Below, piece after piece: positions 9,222 to 17,548 of a DNA stretch of 64,000 nt (positions are counted from its first letter, which is position 1; every line of letters begins with the position of its first letter). Under the pieces are notes generated by a model. The model was not told where the DNA came from and did not search any database. It was given only the letters and a program-made list of their open reading frames with translations. The DNA is from JAAUTT01 sp963846585 (GTDB taxonomy: Bacteria > Bacteroidota > Bacteroidia > Bacteroidales > JAAUTT01), in assembly GCA_963846585.1 (NCBI GenBank), contig CAWJWO010000013.1, positions 1-64,000 of the forward strand. Direction: 5' to 3'. The position numbers were made by a program, and so were the translations under genes.

Positions 9222-9442
9222 AGGGGTTTAGGGATTAGGGATTGGTGGTCAGGGGCTAGTGATTTAAGATTTTAGATTGGTGATTTAAGATTTAAAATAT
9301 TTTATCAGGTTTTTATTTATTAATCACAAATCTCAATTCTAAAATCTAGATTCACAAATCTCAAATCTCAAATCTCAATCTTTTATCATCTGTCTTCCGT
9401 CCTCTGTCTTCCGTCCTCTGTCTTCTGTCTTCTGTCCTCTGT
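9222..9442. repeat. Compound low-complexity region of three word families
   Basis: The first part (about 9222-9262) has GGGATTAGGGATT-type units. The second has GATTTAAGATTTTAGATT units (about 9260-9300) that face inverted AATCTCAAATCTCA units at 9323-9380. The third (about 9390-9442) has TCCTCTGTCTTCCG units. The region holds no gene and lies between the divergent-facing ends of the trans-sulfuration and YD-repeat genes. Confidence 0.8.
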
Positions 9443-10408
9443 TTAATATTCGTATGTATAAATATACAGTACGGAAAACTTATAGGATGCAAAATAACAG
9501 TTACTTTCCACTAACAAATTATTAGCATCGTATTTATTAATTTTGGTAGAGTATTCACTGGTATTATCTTTAGTCCATCTTTCTTCCGAAACATTTCCCA
9601 TATTGTCATATTTATATATATATGCATCATATGTAATTCCTTCAGGCTTTTCTTCAAGTATTTTAATAACATTACCTTTTCCATCATAGGAATATTTTCT
9701 CCGGTATAAAAAGTTGCCCAGGTTCTGTTTGGTTTCTTCAATACGCTTCCCTGAAGGGTCGTAAGAGTAATCAGATTTTTGTGAAATTTTATCCTGAACG
9801 TATTTAACTTCTTCAATAATATTTTTGTTTACGTCATAAGTAGAAATTTCTTTAGAAAGTATTGATTGGTTAATGTTACTTATCGTCATCTCCTTCATAT
9901 TTCCGGAATATTTTAAAGTCCTTTTTTCAGTTAACACTTTATCAGTTGTATATGTTATTTCAATCAATTGATTGTTGCTATTATAAATAAAATTGTTCTT
10001 ATAACTGCTAATCCCGTCATAACCAGATTCTACCAATTTATTACCCCTATCGTCATATTCAATATTTTGATTATAAGTAAGTTTTTCCTTGTTTCCTGAA
10101 TATCGTGAAAACGATTTTAAATTACCATTTGCATCATAGCTGTAAGTAACTACAGATGTTATATTTCCATTTGCTTTATAATTAATTTCTTCAAGTGTAT
10201 TGCCTTTATTATCAAAAGATAATTTACGACTGATATATCCGTTAGTACCGGGGTTACCATTAACATAATCGTAGGACCATTGAAGCATTTGTTTAACTTT
10301 ATTCCGTTTATAGATTTCCTTATCTTTTGTCTGAAAATCGACCTGACCAAAAGATAGGCCATAATAAAAAAATAATGCATATAAAATACAAAATGTCGAA
10401 AGCTTCAT
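9443..10408 (-). CDS. Secreted YD-repeat-like (RHS-type) protein
   Basis: This 321-residue protein has an N-terminal signal peptide ending near LSFGQ. About ten beta-hairpin repeats of 18-24 residues follow, with YSYDANGN, IEYDDRGN, SYDPSGKR, YSYDGKGN and YKYDNMGN as their cores. The Y-x-Y-D-x-x-G-N core is the RHS/YD repeat, which in long proteins wraps a toxin. This one is short and has no RHS core motif or variable toxin tip, so it is probably a free-standing secreted or surface beta-repeat protein. Ligand and role are unknown. Confidence 0.75.
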   Translation of the reverse strand: MKLSTFCILYALFFYYGLSFGQVDFQTKDKEIYKRNKVKQMLQWSYDYVNGNPGTNGYISRKLSFDNKGNTLEEINYKANGNITSVVTYSYDANGNLKSFSRYSGNKEKLTYNQNIEYDDRGNKLVESGYDGISSYKNNFIYNSNNQLIEITYTTDKVLTEKRTLKYSGNMKEMTISNINQSILSKEISTYDVNKNIIEEVKYVQDKISQKSDYSYDPSGKRIEETKQNLGNFLYRRKYSYDGKGNVIKILEEKPEGITYDAYIYKYDNMGNVSEERWTKDNTSEYSTKINKYDANNLLVESNCYFASYKFSVLYIYTYEY

Positions 10409-10456
10409 TTTAAAATAATCTAAATTAATTTAATGTAAAATATATAAGTCTGTAAA

Positions 10457-10464
10457 CAAAGATA
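10457..10464 (-). promoter_or_regulatory. Candidate -7 element for the YD-repeat protein gene
   Basis: The minus strand reads TATCTTTG, an exact TAnnTTTG match about 50 bp upstream of the ATG at 10408. The only TTG upstream leaves a 14-bp spacer, shorter than usual, so the promoter is only half supported. Confidence 0.3.
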
Positions 10465-10522
10465 TAAAAATCAGGTAACAATTTTGCAGTTTATTTAGTA
10501 TAATTGCCAAATATACTTAAGG

Positions 10523-10530
10523 TAAATTTG
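10523..10530 (+). promoter_or_regulatory. Candidate -7 element for hydB
   Basis: TAAATTTG matches TAnnTTTG and would start transcription about 40 bp before the hydB ATG. A TTG at 10504-10506 gives a 16-bp spacer, one below the usual 17-23 range. The call is therefore tentative. Confidence 0.35.
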
Positions 10531-10577
10531 TAATTTAGCTTTCCTTTGATAACTACATTTTTATAATTTTAAATGAT

Positions 10578-12458
10578 ATGACTAAAGTTAAAACGTTGGC
10601 CGACCTGAAGAAAATCAAGGATGATTACCAGCAAACACTTAAGCTTAGAGAGAATTCCTTAGATTCACAAAACCATGTACAGATTAAAGTTGCCATGGCA
10701 ACTTGTGGAATTGCATCAGGAGCTAAAAGTATAATGGAATTTTTAATTGAAGAACTTGATAAAAGAAATATTGAGTCAGTGATTACACAGACAGGTTGCA
10801 TGGGTTATTGTTATGCAGAACCGACTATTGAAATTACCCTTCCCGGTAAGGAACCGGTAGTATTTGGTTATGTTGATATTCGTAAAGCTGATGATATAAT
10901 TGAAAAATATATAAAGAACGGGGAACTGATAGAAGGAGTTATTCCGCAGAATTATGAAACAATCGAATATACTTCAGATGTTCAAAAAATTGGGTCATCA
11001 AGGAAACAAATTCGTATTGCTCTTCATAACTGTGGGGTCATTAATCCTGAAAACATAGAAGAATATATTGCCCGCGACGGATATCAGGCTTTGGGTAAGG
11101 CACTTACTGAAATGACTCCTGAGGAAACAATCGCAGAAATTAAAAAATCGGGTTTACGGGGCAGAGGCGGCGCCGGATTCCCGACCGGCTTAAAACTTGA
11201 AATGACCAGGAAAAGCGTAAACGAACAAAAATATATTGTTTGTAATGCGGATGAAGGTGATCCCGGTGCATTTATGGACCGTTCAATTCTGGAGGGCGAT
11301 CCGCACAGCGTACTTGAATCGATGGCTATTTTTGGTCATTGTGTCGGGTCTGATAAGGGGCTTGTTTATATACGTGCAGAATATCCTCTTGCAATAGCAC
11401 GATTGAAAGTTGCTATTAAACAGGCACGAGAATATGGATTATTAGGTAATGAAATACTGGGAACAGGATTTAATTTCGATATTGAACTTCGGTATGGTGC
11501 TGGTGCATTTGTTTGCGGTGAGGAAACTGCCCTCATACATTCAATGGAAGGTCTACGTGGCGAACCTACCGTAAAACCACCTTTTCCTTCGGTATCAGGG
11601 TATCTCAAAAAGCCTACCAATGTGAATAATGTGGAAACGTTTGCGAATGTTCCGCCAATTTTATTAAAAGGTGCAGAGTGGTTTTCAAAAATCGGAACTG
11701 AAAAATCCAAAGGTACAAAGGTATTTGCCCTTGCCGGTAAAATTAACAATGTAGGCCTTATAGAGGTACCCATGGGTACAACCTTGCACGATGTTATTTT
11801 TGAGATTGGCGGAGGAATCAAAAATGGCAAAAAATTTAAAGCGGTTCAGACAGGTGGCCCATCAGGAGGTTGCCTAACTGTTAAGCACTTACAAACACCC
11901 ATTGATTATGACAGCCTTATCGCCAATGGCTCTATGATGGGATCAGGTGGCATGATCGTTATGGATGAAGACGATTGTATGGTTGCCATGGCTAAATTTT
12001 ACCTTGATTTCACTGTAGAAGAGTCATGTGGGAAATGTTCACCATGCCGTATAGGAAACAAACGCCTTAACGAAATACTTGATAAAATTATTCAAGGCAA
12101 TGGTACTGAAGAAGATATTGACAGGTTACGGTATTTAGGTTCTGTTATAAAAGATACTTCCTTGTGCGGATTGGGACAAACTTCTCCTAACCCTGTATTA
12201 TCTACCCTTGATAATTTCATGGATGAATACCTTGCTCATGTCAGGGATCATAAATGTCCGGCAGGCAGATGCAAATCGCTGATGAAATATGTTGTTATTC
12301 CGGAAAATTGTGTCGGTTGTCTGGCTTGTGCCCGCAATTGTCCCGTAAATGCTATTTCAGGAGAGCGTAAGCAACCACATTTTATTGATACCGGTATTTG
12401 TATTAAGTGTGGGGCTTGTATAGAGCGCTGTAAATTCAACGCTATTATTATCAATTAG
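10578..12458 (+). CDS. hydB: NAD-linked [FeFe] hydrogenase, NuoF-like flavin subunit (HydB/HndC)
   Basis: This 626-residue protein has the HydB domain order. Residues about 35-125 are a thioredoxin-like 2Fe-2S domain with Cys43, Cys74 and Cys78. Next is the NuoF core with GRGGAGFPTG, CNADEGDPGAFMDR and GAGAFVCGEETALIHSMEG for NADH and FMN binding. SLBB and 4Fe-4S segments follow (SCGKCSPCRIGNKRL, then SLCGLG). The C-terminus is a two-cluster ferredoxin domain (CVGCLACARNCP and CIKCGACIERC). The subunit passes electrons between NAD(H), flavin and Fe-S clusters in the soluble multimeric hydrogenase. With hydA and hydC it makes the trimer that in characterised relatives bifurcates electrons between NAD and ferredoxin. 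Bifurcation here is inferred. Confidence 0.93.
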   Translation: MTKVKTLADLKKIKDDYQQTLKLRENSLDSQNHVQIKVAMATCGIASGAKSIMEFLIEELDKRNIESVITQTGCMGYCYAEPTIEITLPGKEPVVFGYVDIRKADDIIEKYIKNGELIEGVIPQNYETIEYTSDVQKIGSSRKQIRIALHNCGVINPENIEEYIARDGYQALGKALTEMTPEETIAEIKKSGLRGRGGAGFPTGLKLEMTRKSVNEQKYIVCNADEGDPGAFMDRSILEGDPHSVLESMAIFGHCVGSDKGLVYIRAEYPLAIARLKVAIKQAREYGLLGNEILGTGFNFDIELRYGAGAFVCGEETALIHSMEGLRGEPTVKPPFPSVSGYLKKPTNVNNVETFANVPPILLKGAEWFSKIGTEKSKGTKVFALAGKINNVGLIEVPMGTTLHDVIFEIGGGIKNGKKFKAVQTGGPSGGCLTVKHLQTPIDYDSLIANGSMMGSGGMIVMDEDDCMVAMAKFYLDFTVEESCGKCSPCRIGNKRLNEILDKIIQGNGTEEDIDRLRYLGSVIKDTSLCGLGQTSPNPVLSTLDNFMDEYLAHVRDHKCPAGRCKSLMKYVVIPENCVGCLACARNCPVNAISGERKQPHFIDTGICIKCGACIERCKFNAIIIN

Positions 12459-12461
12459 TGT

Positions 12462-12576
12462 TTGGATTCTTAAGTCCGGAGCCTTCGTTATGCTTGTCAG
12501 AAAAATGCTCATTTACAAAAAGTAAACTCCGCTTTTTCTGACTGCGCAAGCCTCGGCTGCGAACTTAATAATCCAA
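12462..12576. repeat. Long imperfect inverted repeat between hydB and hydA
   Basis: The outer arms TTGGATT (12462-12468) and AATCCAA (12570-12576) pair exactly. The adjoining CTTAAGT and ACTTAAT pair at six of seven positions. Inner arms TCAGAAAAA (12497-12505) and TTTTTCTGA (12533-12541) also pair, as do GCTTG and CAAGC. The transcript would fold into an about 115-nt branched hairpin directly after the hydB stop. It could attenuate, terminate or stabilise the hyd mRNA, or be a dispersed palindromic element. Confidence 0.75.
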
Positions 12577-12592
12577 AAAATTCCATATAAAC

Positions 12593-12668
12593 AATTAAAT
12601 AATTAAATAATTAAATAATTAAACGAATAAACCTAATAAACCTAATAAACCTAATAAACCTTATAAAC
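12593..12668. repeat. AATTAAATAATTAAAT and CCTAATAAA tandem arrays
   Basis: Tandem TAAATAAT units run into four ACCTAATAA-type units ending in ACCTTATAAAC. The latter belong to the GGTTTATAA word family read in reverse. The array lies between the hairpin and hydA. Confidence 0.8.
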
Positions 12669-12723
12669 ATATACAACTATATAATATTATTATAGATTAA
12701 TTAAATAAAGCACCATATAATAT

Positions 12724-14508
12724 ATGAGTAATATAAAACTGACAATAGATAATAAAAACATTGAGGTGCCTGAAGGGACTTCTGTATTGGATGCAGCTCA
12801 TGCCAATGGGATAGATATTCCCACATTATGCCATTTTAAGCTGGGGGATATGAATATTGAAAACAAACCCGGAGGATGCAGGGTGTGTGTCGTGGAAATA
12901 GTTGGCCGAAGAAACCTGGCCCCTGCCTGTGTGACGGAATGTTCTGAAAATATGGATGTAAAAACTCATACTATTAGGGCATTGAACGCACGAAAAACCG
13001 TTTTGGAACTTATACTTTCAGACCACCCCACTGATTGCCTTGTTTGTGCCAAGTCAGGCAATTGTGAATTGCAATCATTAGCCCAGAAAATGGGAATCCG
13101 TCAACTGCATTACACAGGGGAACAATCACATTACAGAAAAGATACTTCACCTTCTATAATTAGGGAAATGGACAAGTGTATCCTTTGCCGGCGCTGTGAA
13201 ATGATGTGCAATGAAGTACAGACTGTTGGGGTGCTTTCCGCTATTAACAGGGGTTTTATGTCGGTTGTTTCTCCTGCATTTGAAATGAACCTGGATCATT
13301 CGGTTTGTACTTATTGCGGACAATGTGTTGCAGTTTGCCCTACCGGAGCCCTTACTGAAGTCGATCATACAAATGCTGTTGTAAGGGCATTGGCCGATCC
13401 CGGAAAAACAGTTGTAGTACAGACTGCTCCGGCTGTAAGGGCTGCCCTGGGAGAAGAATTTGGTATGGAACCGGGTACTCTTGTAACAGGTAAACTGGTT
13501 GCTGTATTAAGAAGACTTGGGTTTAATTATGTTTTTGACACCGATTTTGCTGCCGATCTTACTATCATGGAAGAAGGCACAGAATTGCTTAATCGTCTAT
13601 CCAGGCATCTGGCAGGAGATAAATCAGTTCAACTTCCCATACTTACTTCTTGCTGCCCTGCATGGGTTAAGTTTTTCGAACATCAGTTTCCTGATATGAT
13701 AGATATCCCATCAACAGCTAAGTCACCACAGCAGATGTTTGGACCCATTGCCAAGAACTATTTTGCTGATAAAATAGGAATTAACAGGAAAGATATGGTG
13801 GTTGTGTCAATTATGCCTTGCCTGGCAAAAAAGTATGAATGTTCGAGGGATGAATTTAAAGTTGATGGTAACCCGGACGTGGATTATTCGATTTCAACCC
13901 GTGAACTGGCGATGCTGATTAAACAATCGAACATTGATTTCCTGTCACTTCCCGATGAGGATTTTGATAAACCTCTTGGGGAATCAACCGGTGCAGGAGT
14001 TATTTTTGGTACAACCGGAGGCGTTATTGAAGCGGCTGTGCGTACCGCATATGAACTTCATACGGGGAAAAAACTACCTAAAATTGATTTCAATGAGTTA
14101 AGAGGCATGGAAGGAATCCGCAATGCCACTATCGATTTCAACGGGTTACAATTAAACATCGGTATTGCTCATGGCCTTGGAAATGCGAGAAAATTACTAG
14201 AAGACATACGGGATGGAAAATCGAAATTCCATGCCATTGAAATTATGGCATGTCCCGGCGGATGTATAGGAGGAGGAGGTCAACCCTTGCATCACGGTAA
14301 TTTTGAAATACTAAAAAAACGACAGATGGCAATTTATCGTGAAGATGCCGGAAAGCCTATTCGAAAATCGCATGAAAATCCTTTTATTATTGAATTGTAT
14401 AAGGAATTTTTGGGAAAGCCTCTTGGGGAAAAGTCACATCACTTGTTACATACGGTTTACTTTGACCGTAGCAGGGTGCCGATTGTAATAAAGCATGATC
14501 AAAAATAG
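12724..14508 (+). CDS. hydA: [FeFe] hydrogenase catalytic subunit
   Basis: This 594-residue group A hydrogenase starts with a plant-type 2Fe-2S domain (CHFKLGDM, then GGCRVCVVE). A His/Cys-ligated 4Fe-4S domain follows (DHPTDCLVCAKSGNCELQ), then a two-cluster ferredoxin domain (CILCRRCEMMC and CTYCGQCVAVCP). The H-cluster domain has all three signatures: TSCCPAWVKFFE, MPCLAKKYE, and MACPGGCIGGGGQP. The C-terminal small-subunit-like region is present, but there is no extra C-terminal 2Fe-2S domain as in the Thermotoga enzyme. It reduces protons or oxidises H2 in the cytoplasm. The maturases HydE, HydF and HydG are not in the window and must be encoded elsewhere. Confidence 0.96.
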   Translation: MSNIKLTIDNKNIEVPEGTSVLDAAHANGIDIPTLCHFKLGDMNIENKPGGCRVCVVEIVGRRNLAPACVTECSENMDVKTHTIRALNARKTVLELILSDHPTDCLVCAKSGNCELQSLAQKMGIRQLHYTGEQSHYRKDTSPSIIREMDKCILCRRCEMMCNEVQTVGVLSAINRGFMSVVSPAFEMNLDHSVCTYCGQCVAVCPTGALTEVDHTNAVVRALADPGKTVVVQTAPAVRAALGEEFGMEPGTLVTGKLVAVLRRLGFNYVFDTDFAADLTIMEEGTELLNRLSRHLAGDKSVQLPILTSCCPAWVKFFEHQFPDMIDIPSTAKSPQQMFGPIAKNYFADKIGINRKDMVVVSIMPCLAKKYECSRDEFKVDGNPDVDYSISTRELAMLIKQSNIDFLSLPDEDFDKPLGESTGAGVIFGTTGGVIEAAVRTAYELHTGKKLPKIDFNELRGMEGIRNATIDFNGLQLNIGIAHGLGNARKLLEDIRDGKSKFHAIEIMACPGGCIGGGGQPLHHGNFEILKKRQMAIYREDAGKPIRKSHENPFIIELYKEFLGKPLGEKSHHLLHTVYFDRSRVPIVIKHDQK

Positions 14509-14662
14509 TGCTTAGTGCATAGTGCTTAGTGCATAGCAAGCAAACATATTATATAAAAAGTATAAAAGGAATAATTACAGATAAAGTGTGACAAATACTA
14601 ATTGGAAAAATAAAAAATAATAGTGAAATGGTCCTGGTTCCTGGTTCTTGGTTCCTGGCTCT
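14507..14662. repeat. TAGTGCATAGTGCT array and a 30-bp CTGGTTC word
   Basis: Positions 14507-14538 are tandem TAGTGCTTAGTGCA units that overlap the end of hydA. Positions 14632-14661 hold a reverse-oriented copy of the AGCCAAGAACC word seen at 17154, 24575 and 32183. Together they fill most of the hydA-hydC gap. Confidence 0.8.
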
Positions 14663-14692
14663 AATTAACAATAATCAATTAACAATATAACA

Positions 14693-15175
14693 ATGTCAAG
14701 TATAAAAGTTGAACTCAGGAATTCCGATGTAGAGCAATTAAAAAAAATTTGCCGGTCATTTAACAACGAAGGTGGCGAGCTGATCAATGTTCTTCATACT
14801 GCTCAACAGACATTCGGATACCTTCCTGCTGAAGTGCAGGAAATAATTGCTGAAGAATTGAATGTTCCGATAGCCAAGGTTTATGGGGTAATTACCTTTT
14901 ATTCCTTTTTTACGATGCTTCCTAAAGGACAACACCCTATATCTGTTTGTACTGGAACTGCCTGCTATGTGAGAGGGGCAGAAAAGGTGCTGGATGAATT
15001 TAAACGTATTTTAAAAGTTCAGGTTGGTGAAACTACCATTGATGGAAAATTTTCTTTAAGTTGCCTTCGTTGTGTTGGAGCATGCGGGTTATCTCCTGTG
15101 GTAATGATAGGAGAAAAAGTTTATGGTCGTGTTTCACCGGATGGGGTTAAGGATATTTTGAATGAGTATAATTAA
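14693..15175 (+). CDS. hydC: [FeFe] hydrogenase NuoE-like 2Fe-2S subunit (HydC/HndA)
   Basis: This 160-residue protein has the thioredoxin-like NuoE fold with a helical N-terminus (FGYLPAEVQEIIAEELNV). The four 2Fe-2S ligands are Cys in SVCTGTACYVRG and in LRCVGACGLSP. NuoE-type subunits bind next to the flavin subunit and complete the HydABC trimer. The gene order here is B-A-C instead of the common C-B-A. It is 184 bp from hydA across repeat DNA, so it may have its own promoter, although the three genes are collinear and form one functional set. Confidence 0.94.
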   Translation: MSSIKVELRNSDVEQLKKICRSFNNEGGELINVLHTAQQTFGYLPAEVQEIIAEELNVPIAKVYGVITFYSFFTMLPKGQHPISVCTGTACYVRGAEKVLDEFKRILKVQVGETTIDGKFSLSCLRCVGACGLSPVVMIGEKVYGRVSPDGVKDILNEYN

Positions 15176-15226
15176 TGACAAATTACTGATTACTAATTAC
15201 AAATTGGGTTTATAAGGTCTATAAGA

Positions 15227-15946
15227 TTAAAAGCAAATGCCAAAACCAATATCAGCATTTGGCCCTGAACTTATGTAAGATGGCAGGTTAACTATTAAAT
15301 TTGTAATTGGTAAAGTTATACCGTCTATTGTTCCGGTAAAATTAACGATATCAGAATTACTTTTGGGAGCAATCCTGTAGCCTAATTCCCACCTGAAATA
15401 ATAATGTTTTCCATGTTTTCCGCCTATTTTTAAAAAATATGAGGTTATTTCCTTGCTTGCATTGCCTGTTATTACAACACCAAGTTTACCTAACCCTAAA
15501 AAGTTTTTTATTGTATCAGATGCTGAACCTGATACATTCATGTTCATTATATTTAACCCTAATCCGGCATACAATCCTTCACCCGGTTTAAAAATATAAT
15601 AATTAAAGCTAATAGCTATATTGGTATATGTAAAGGTTCCAATTACATTTGAAATATTGCCATTAAAATATGTATTTGTTCTTATTTCATTTAAGTAAGC
15701 CTTTAATCCGCTCAGGTTTTCTGTTATCCCATTTAAAGGCAAAGGCAAATAACTGCCATCAACATCAATGGATATCTTTTTATTAAATAATGGAGTAAGA
15801 TATTCGAGATTCAATCCGGCAACCTGCGGACAACCAATTTTCAACCCTACTCTGTACGGATAATCCTGTGCAAACACTTTTACCTGATAAAAACTAGCTA
15901 AAATACAACATATTAATAGGAGTACCTTCAATTTAGGTATTATCAT
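15227..15946 (-). CDS. Predicted outer-membrane beta-barrel protein, unknown function
   Basis: I chose the ATG at 15946, which gives 239 residues and a clean signal peptide (IIPKLKVLLLICCILASF, cut near VFAQD). The GTG at 15967 only adds seven polar residues. The mature part alternates short amphipathic strands and turns (YRVGLKIGCP, KISIDVDGSYL, YYFRWELGYRIAP) and ends in GFGICF with a terminal Phe, as small outer-membrane barrels do. No family is recognised. It has no gene partner on its strand. Confidence 0.6.
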   Translation of the reverse strand: MIIPKLKVLLLICCILASFYQVKVFAQDYPYRVGLKIGCPQVAGLNLEYLTPLFNKKISIDVDGSYLPLPLNGITENLSGLKAYLNEIRTNTYFNGNISNVIGTFTYTNIAISFNYYIFKPGEGLYAGLGLNIMNMNVSGSASDTIKNFLGLGKLGVVITGNASKEITSYFLKIGGKHGKHYYFRWELGYRIAPKSNSDIVNFTGTIDGITLPITNLIVNLPSYISSGPNADIGFGICF

Positions 15947-15969
15947 TTTAAAATGACTTCTTTCCACTA

Positions 15970-16165
15970 TATGTTTATATGGTTTATGATGTTTATACGG
16001 TTTATAGGTTTATAAGGTTTATACGGTTTATAAAGTTTATAAGGTTTATATGTTAATATGGATTATTATAAACGCATCGTAAACGTATCAATGAATAAAC
16101 CAATTAGTCATTAGTAATCAGTAATTTGTAATTGTTATTTTCAAATTTTCAAATTAGCACATTTT
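15970..16165. repeat. GGTTTATAA array followed by TTTTCAAAT words
   Basis: Positions 15970-16051 are about nine degenerate 9-10 bp units of the GGTTTATAA type. Positions 16105-16165 hold TAGTAATCAGTAATTTG and TTTTCAAATTT words. The same words recur near 15180, 19110 and 42350. No gene was found in this gap. Confidence 0.8.
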
Positions 16166-16169
16166 CAAA

Positions 16170-17105
16170 TTATTTTTTCTTCCTGCTTCTTAAATTCAAC
16201 ACATCGCCTTCATGAATAATATCCGTTTGAGACAGGTTATTCCATTTGCGTAATAATCTGGATTTCATTCCATATAGTTGTGAAACCGAGTAAACAGTTT
16301 CACCTGCCTGTACAGTATGGTATTCCATTCCCCGTTCTGCACGCCTGTGTTTTGGTTCCAGATATATAATCTGTCCTTCATGCAGGACAGAATCCTTAGT
16401 GAGTTCGTTATAACGGATAAGTTCCCATGAGAGATTATCCAGCTCGCGGGCAAGTTTTTCAAAATTGTCACCTTTTTTTACAATAACATAATCGATATCA
16501 TTTCTTTTAAAAATTGGCCGTGTAAGATGGAATGTGAATTCCATGCCTGGTTCTTCAGGTTGTTTTTTTGAAGTTCCGGGCCGTTTAGACGGAACGTAGT
16601 CATGATCATATTCATATAGTTTATTTTCTTCGATTATTTTTATCAGCATGTTGCCATAAACAGGATTAGTGGCGTACCCTGCCTTTTTTAATCCTATTGC
16701 CCAGTTCTTGTAATCAGTTGATTTAAAACCGAACAAAATACTGTAGCGATCGTGGCTTAACAAAAAATCAGTATGATCGTGAAACGATTCTTCAGCAGAG
16801 TTATATTTCCTGAAGCATTCATTTTTTATATCGTCATCAATATAAAACTTTTTTCCATCCCAGTTATGGCACTTAATGCCGAAATGATTATTCCCTAAAG
16901 TAGCAAGTTTACCGTTTCCGTTATCTGATTCAAACATACCCTGAGCTATGGTAACACTGGCTGGTATGCCGCTTCGTTTCATCTCAGCAATGGCTATATC
17001 CTTGTATTTATTGATATAATCTTCTTTTGATAATCTTTTGGTTTGTTGTGCATATATACCATGAGTAATTAGAATACTGAACCAAAGTATTATCCGATAT
17101 CGCAT
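16170..17105 (-). CDS. Peptidoglycan glucosaminidase with two LysM domains
   Basis: From the ATG at 17105 the 311-residue protein begins with a signal peptide (RYRIILWFSILITHGIYAQ). Residues about 20-160 form a FlgJ/LytG-type N-acetylglucosaminidase domain, with SVTIAQGMFESDNGNGKLA containing the catalytic Glu region, followed by NNHFGIKCHNWDG and a YATNPVYGNML ending. Two LysM domains follow (VIVKKGDNFEKLARELD and HTVQAGETVYSVSQLYG), which bind glycan strands. It probably trims peptidoglycan in the periplasm. The TTG-initiated longer form from 17138 would hide the signal peptide and was rejected. Confidence 0.88.
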   Translation of the reverse strand: MRYRIILWFSILITHGIYAQQTKRLSKEDYINKYKDIAIAEMKRSGIPASVTIAQGMFESDNGNGKLATLGNNHFGIKCHNWDGKKFYIDDDIKNECFRKYNSAEESFHDHTDFLLSHDRYSILFGFKSTDYKNWAIGLKKAGYATNPVYGNMLIKIIEENKLYEYDHDYVPSKRPGTSKKQPEEPGMEFTFHLTRPIFKRNDIDYVIVKKGDNFEKLARELDNLSWELIRYNELTKDSVLHEGQIIYLEPKHRRAERGMEYHTVQAGETVYSVSQLYGMKSRLLRKWNNLSQTDIIHEGDVLNLRSRKKK

Positions 17106-17153
17106 TTGTAAAGAATTTAATGCTGCGAAACTAATCAAATAATTTGGAAAAAA

Positions 17154-17321
17154 GAGCCAAGAACCAAGAACCAGGAGCCAAGAATTTGGAAATATTCTAA
17201 TTTGTAAATGAGTTTATAAGGTTTATAAGGTTTATAAATTTATTAATCACTTCATCACCAACAAATAACAACCAACAACTAACAACTAAAATCTTGGCTC
17301 CTGGTTCTTGGTTCCTGGCTC
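17154..17321. repeat. Facing 30-bp inverted copies of the AGCCAAGAACC word
   Basis: The left arm (17154-17183) and the reverse complement of the right arm (17292-17321) match at 29 of 30 positions. The spacer is 108 bp and itself contains GGTTTATAA units (about 17211-17240) and heptamer units (about 17258-17289). The left arm is identical over 30 bp to the sequence at 32183-32212, so it is a dispersed repeat. Confidence 0.9.
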
Positions 17322-17379
17322 TATTATAAAATCAATTTTCAATCACCTTGGCACGTGTTTTGTTTAATGTATATTAATA

Positions 17380-17505
17380 ATGATTATCACTCCGGAGTAA
17401 GATAACCATAGAACTACCCAAAAGGCGGACTGGTTAGATGCTTTTGACAGCATTGCAATATACCTGAAGCTAAGTTCTTGCAGCAGTCGGTACGGCACAC
17501 CGATT
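17380..17505 (+). ncRNA. Candidate structured RNA upstream of tonB
   Basis: This stretch is about 44% G+C by hand count, well above the surrounding AT-rich intergenic DNA, and has no open frame worth calling. It contains two simple hairpins: ATGCT/AGCAT (around 17438) and TCGGT/ACCGA (around 17487-17503). Between them lies GAAGCTAAGTTCTTGCAGC. It ends about 45 bp before the tonB ATG, so it could be a leader, a riboswitch or an independent small RNA. I do not recognise the family. Confidence 0.4.
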
Positions 17506-17548
17506 ATACAATTTGGTTATTAAACAACAATTTCAAATCTCTTCTATT

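Noticed and set aside
9217..9442. SAM riboswitch upstream of the trans-sulfuration gene
   Set aside because: The region consists of low-complexity words and shows none of the conserved riboswitch blocks.
9443..10408. RHS toxin of a contact-dependent system
   Set aside because: The protein is short, has no RHS core motif or variable C-terminal toxin, and no immunity gene follows.
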